Positions 5,252-6,116 of a stretch of DNA of 6,116 nucleotides are shown here, piece after piece. A program made the position numbers and the translations under genes. The notes beneath the pieces were generated by a model. The model did no database searches. It had not been told where the DNA came from and saw nothing but the letters and a program-made list of their open reading frames with translations. The DNA comes from an uncultured beta proteobacterium (lineage in GTDB: Bacteria > Pseudomonadota > Gammaproteobacteria > Burkholderiales > Burkholderiaceae_C), in contig CAILKA010000354.1 in NCBI GenBank assembly GCA_903834645.1, positions 1-6,116 of the forward strand. The letters run 5' to 3'. The stretch's first letter is position 1; each line of letters opens with the position of its first letter.

Positions 5252-6116
5252 CTAGGCGCCCCAGCCCTCCACCGCACGCTCGGGCTCCAGCCAGCGCGCG
5301 CGGCCAGCGGCCAGGCCCCGCTCCACGGCGCGGCGCGCGATGCGCGCGCACTGCGCACCCGCGAGCTGCTGCATCAGCTCGGCCCAGCGGCGCTGCACCA
5401 TCGGGTGCAGCCAGGCGTCCTCCAGAAGCTCGCGCACCTGCTCGCGCCCGGCCGCCCACTCCGACTCCAGGCGCCGCGCCAGCAGCGTGCTCATGAGCGC
5501 GCAGTAGGCCCGCCGCGCCGCTGCATCGGGCATCAGCGTGCCCAGCGCGCTCATGCGCCGCGCGTAGGCACCCCCGGCAAAGAGCGTGGCCAGCAGCGCC
5601 TGCAACTCGTGGGCCGGGTTGAGCACACGCACGCGCGGCGGCGGCAGCACCGAAAGCGGCCGTGAGCTGGCCTGCCCGTGCGGCTTCGGCGTGACGAGGG
5701 CGCGCAGGTCGGCGGCGCGGCGCGCGGCGGCTTCATCGAGCTGCGCGGCGGATTCGGCAAAGGCCAGCGCGCGTGCCGCGCGGCGGCTCACCATGACGAG
5801 GTTGCCAGCCACGAATCCGGCCTGCGGGCTCAAGGCCACGACCACGGCCTCGTCCGCCACGCCCGGCGAGGCGGGCAGCGCGGGGACGCCCGTCGCGGGC
5901 TCGGCTCCCTCGCCATGCCACAGCGCCAGGCGCGTGACCGGGCAGCGCCGCACCTCGATGCGCGCCAGCAGCCCGGGCGTGACCTGCAGCGCGTCGAAGG
6001 CGCGGCCCTGCATCCAGGCCGCCAGGCGCAGCTCCAGCCAGCGCCGCACGTGGCGCGAGGCGGGCCGTGCGGGCCGGGCGCCGCGCGGGAGCGCCAGGCG
6101 CGCAGCCTCCCAGCCC
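5252..6116 (-). CDS. Unrecognised protein, C-terminal 287 residues (5' end outside window)
   Basis: The frame stays open to the window edge, and the residues beyond the first internal GTG (6049), such as GWEAARLALPRG, look protein-like, so the true start is probably outside. I do not recognise a named family. Numbered from that GTG, the visible part begins with a basic helix (RRWLELRLAAW), then RIEVRRCPVTRLAL (30-43) and, some 35 residues later, SPQAGFVAGNLVMVSRRA (74-91). This Cys plus Gly-Phe/Tyr-x2-Gly-Asn-Leu pattern resembles the treble-clef and helix-entry part of HNH-type domains, but the His and extra Cys residues expected of an active nuclease are not evident. The rest is Ala/Arg/Leu-rich and helical, with no signal peptide or membrane segment visible. 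It is co-directional with the E1-TRAP unit but separated by a 77-nt gap holding a promoter, so it is probably a separate gene functionally. Confidence 0.75.
   Translation of the reverse strand, partial: GWEAARLALPRGARPARPASRHVRRWLELRLAAWMQGRAFDALQVTPGLLARIEVRRCPVTRLALWHGEGAEPATGVPALPASPGVADEAVVVALSPQAGFVAGNLVMVSRRAARALAFAESAAQLDEAAARRAADLRALVTPKPHGQASSRPLSVLPPPRVRVLNPAHELQALLATLFAGGAYARRMSALGTLMPDAAARRAYCALMSTLLARRLESEWAAGREQVRELLEDAWLHPMVQRRWAELMQQLAGAQCARIARRAVERGLAAGRARWLEPERAVEGWGA

Noticed and set aside
3028..5255. Long plus-strand frames (390 and 362 codons) opposite the E1 genes
   Set aside because: Both are His/Arg/Gly/Ala-rich with no domain, and lie opposite clearly homologous E1 beta and E1 alpha genes.
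1..6116. tRNA, rRNA, insertion sequence, attachment site or phage genes
   Set aside because: No such features were seen. Apart from the exonuclease tail, the window is filled by metabolic, transport and one unrecognised gene with uniform base composition.

Overview
The window is very GC-rich and gene-dense. Its proteins look betaproteobacterial, most likely Burkholderiales (Comamonadaceae or Sphaerotilaceae type). This placement rests on the exonuclease III tail, the complete TRAP transporter and the codon use. It is an impression from sequence style, not a database result.

Layout: positions 3-224 (+) hold the 3' end of an exodeoxyribonuclease III gene. Everything else is on the minus strand. 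Read in the direction of transcription, these are: the 3' part of an unrecognised protein (6116 to 5252); a 77-nt gap holding a candidate promoter, a perfect 14-bp palindrome and a leader hairpin; a thiamine-diphosphate-dependent dehydrogenase E1 alpha subunit (5174 to 4158, TTG start); its E1 beta partner (4167 to 3196, overlapping E1 alpha by 10 nt); a TRAP transporter small membrane subunit DctQ (3161 to 2646); the large membrane subunit DctM (2649 to 1351, ATGA overlap with dctQ); and a periplasmic binding protein DctP (1260 to 229). The dctP stop lies only 4 nt from the stop of the convergent exonuclease gene.

The five genes from E1 alpha to dctP look like one complete transcription unit, with a promoter at one end and a convergent gene at the other. 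The simplest reading is an import-and-oxidise module. DctP captures a small organic acid in the periplasm, DctQM moves it in using a sodium or proton gradient, and the E1 alpha2beta2 enzyme decarboxylates or cleaves a 2-oxo acid or acetoin-like compound. No E2 (acyltransferase) or E3 (lipoamide dehydrogenase) gene is in the unit. Either these come from elsewhere in the genome or the E1 uses another acceptor. The substrate cannot be read from the sequence. No RNA genes, mobile elements or CRISPR arrays were seen.
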